Part shown: piece by piece, positions 63,880-64,000 of the stretch
How the letters are laid out: the number at the start of each line of letters is the position of its first letter
Position numbering within the stretch: position 1 is the stretch's first letter
Source: Actinoplanes sp. NBC_00393
Lineage (GTDB): Bacteria; Actinomycetota; Actinomycetes; Mycobacteriales; Micromonosporaceae
Assembly: GCF_036053395.1 (NCBI RefSeq)
Contig: NZ_CP107942.1
Span: 9,022,001 to 9,086,000 of the forward strand
Direction of reading: 5' to 3'
DNA: 64,000 nucleotides
Translations under genes and position numbers: made by a program
Notes under the pieces: generated by a model
Seen by the model: only the letters and a program-made list of their open reading frames with translations
Database searches by the model: none
What the model was told of the DNA's origin: nothing

Positions 63880-64000
63880 ATGACGCCCGAAGAGGTCGGT
63901 GACCGGCTGGTCGCCCTGCTGGCGACGGACGATCCCGACACCGGCGCGGTCACCGCCGAGGTCTCCGGTGGCGGCCCCGGCCACGCCCGTGCCGTGGTCG
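63880..64000 (+). CDS. N-terminal fragment, possibly NuoC-like; cut by window end
   Basis: 40 codons from ATG: MTPEEVGDRLVALLATDDPD then TGAVTAEVSGGGPGHARAVV, running off the window. The opening MTPEEVG with a short Gly-rich turn resembles the start of actinobacterial NADH-quinone oxidoreductase subunit C proteins in my recollection. With the lone nuoB 5.3 kb upstream this is attractive but not proven; the rest of the gene is needed to decide. A TAGGAT box 7 bases before the ATG supports the start. Confidence 0.5.
   Translation, partial: MTPEEVGDRLVALLATDDPDTGAVTAEVSGGGPGHARAVV

Overview
The window is chromosomal DNA of a high-GC actinomycete, most likely a member of the Micromonosporaceae close to Actinoplanes or Micromonospora. 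This placement is inferred from gene content (MoeZ, two adjacent DUF3152 proteins, DUF3107, DUF3040, MMPL and CBM2-like kinase proteins), from the very high GC content, from frequent GTG starts and from many apparent leaderless promoters. No rRNA, tRNA, phage, insertion sequence or CRISPR array was seen. Coding density is high and most gaps are short.

Bases 1-14400: a secreted nuclease/5'-nucleotidase cut by the window edge, an MMPL exporter, a DUF3040 membrane protein, a YkcC/YkcB-like pair of glycosyltransferases (GT2-GtrA and a GT39-type membrane enzyme), DAHP synthase behind a clear aromatic-leader-peptide attenuator, an OmpR-type two-component system, and small TPR and Smr proteins. Bases 14400-31300: an M28 peptidase with a membrane domain; a signalling operon (receiver-PP2C phosphatase, CHASE3 histidine kinase, Rcp1-like receiver) that runs into an inositol-monophosphatase gene; two SDR enzymes; a secreted coiled-coil/M15-like protein; a RibD-like deaminase; a fused membrane/spermidine-synthase protein; a Ser/Thr kinase with an extracellular CBM2-like domain; DUF3052; and a RecQ helicase with a phosphoribosyltransferase-like tail.

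Bases 31300-47800: GNAT, a copper locus (CsoR-type operator, CopZ and a His-rich anchored protein), a methyltransferase, heme oxygenase with DUF2470, a DEAD-box helicase, DUF3107, TetR, a Pro-rich protein of unknown function, an alpha/beta hydrolase, two tandem DUF3152 metzincin-like proteins and MoeZ. Bases 47800-64000: a squalene-cyclase-fold protein, proB-proA, an alkyltransferase-like protein, a TetR/epimerase pair with twin operators, gamma-glutamyltranspeptidase, an MFS transporter with a PLP decarboxylase, a lone NuoB, a DUF559 protein, hemC and DUF2252 back to back, and an ECF sigma factor with its membrane partner. A reading frame that may be NuoC runs off the end.

The strongest regulatory signals are three. 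The first is a complete four-segment attenuator before DAHP synthase, with a W/F/Y/W/F leader peptide that itself appears to be leaderless. The second is a recurrent TAnnnT box placed 6-8 bases before a start codon (about 15 cases, two of them sharing two bases back to back). The third is a set of intergenic tandem repeat arrays with periods of 8, 20/21, 36 and 63 bp.
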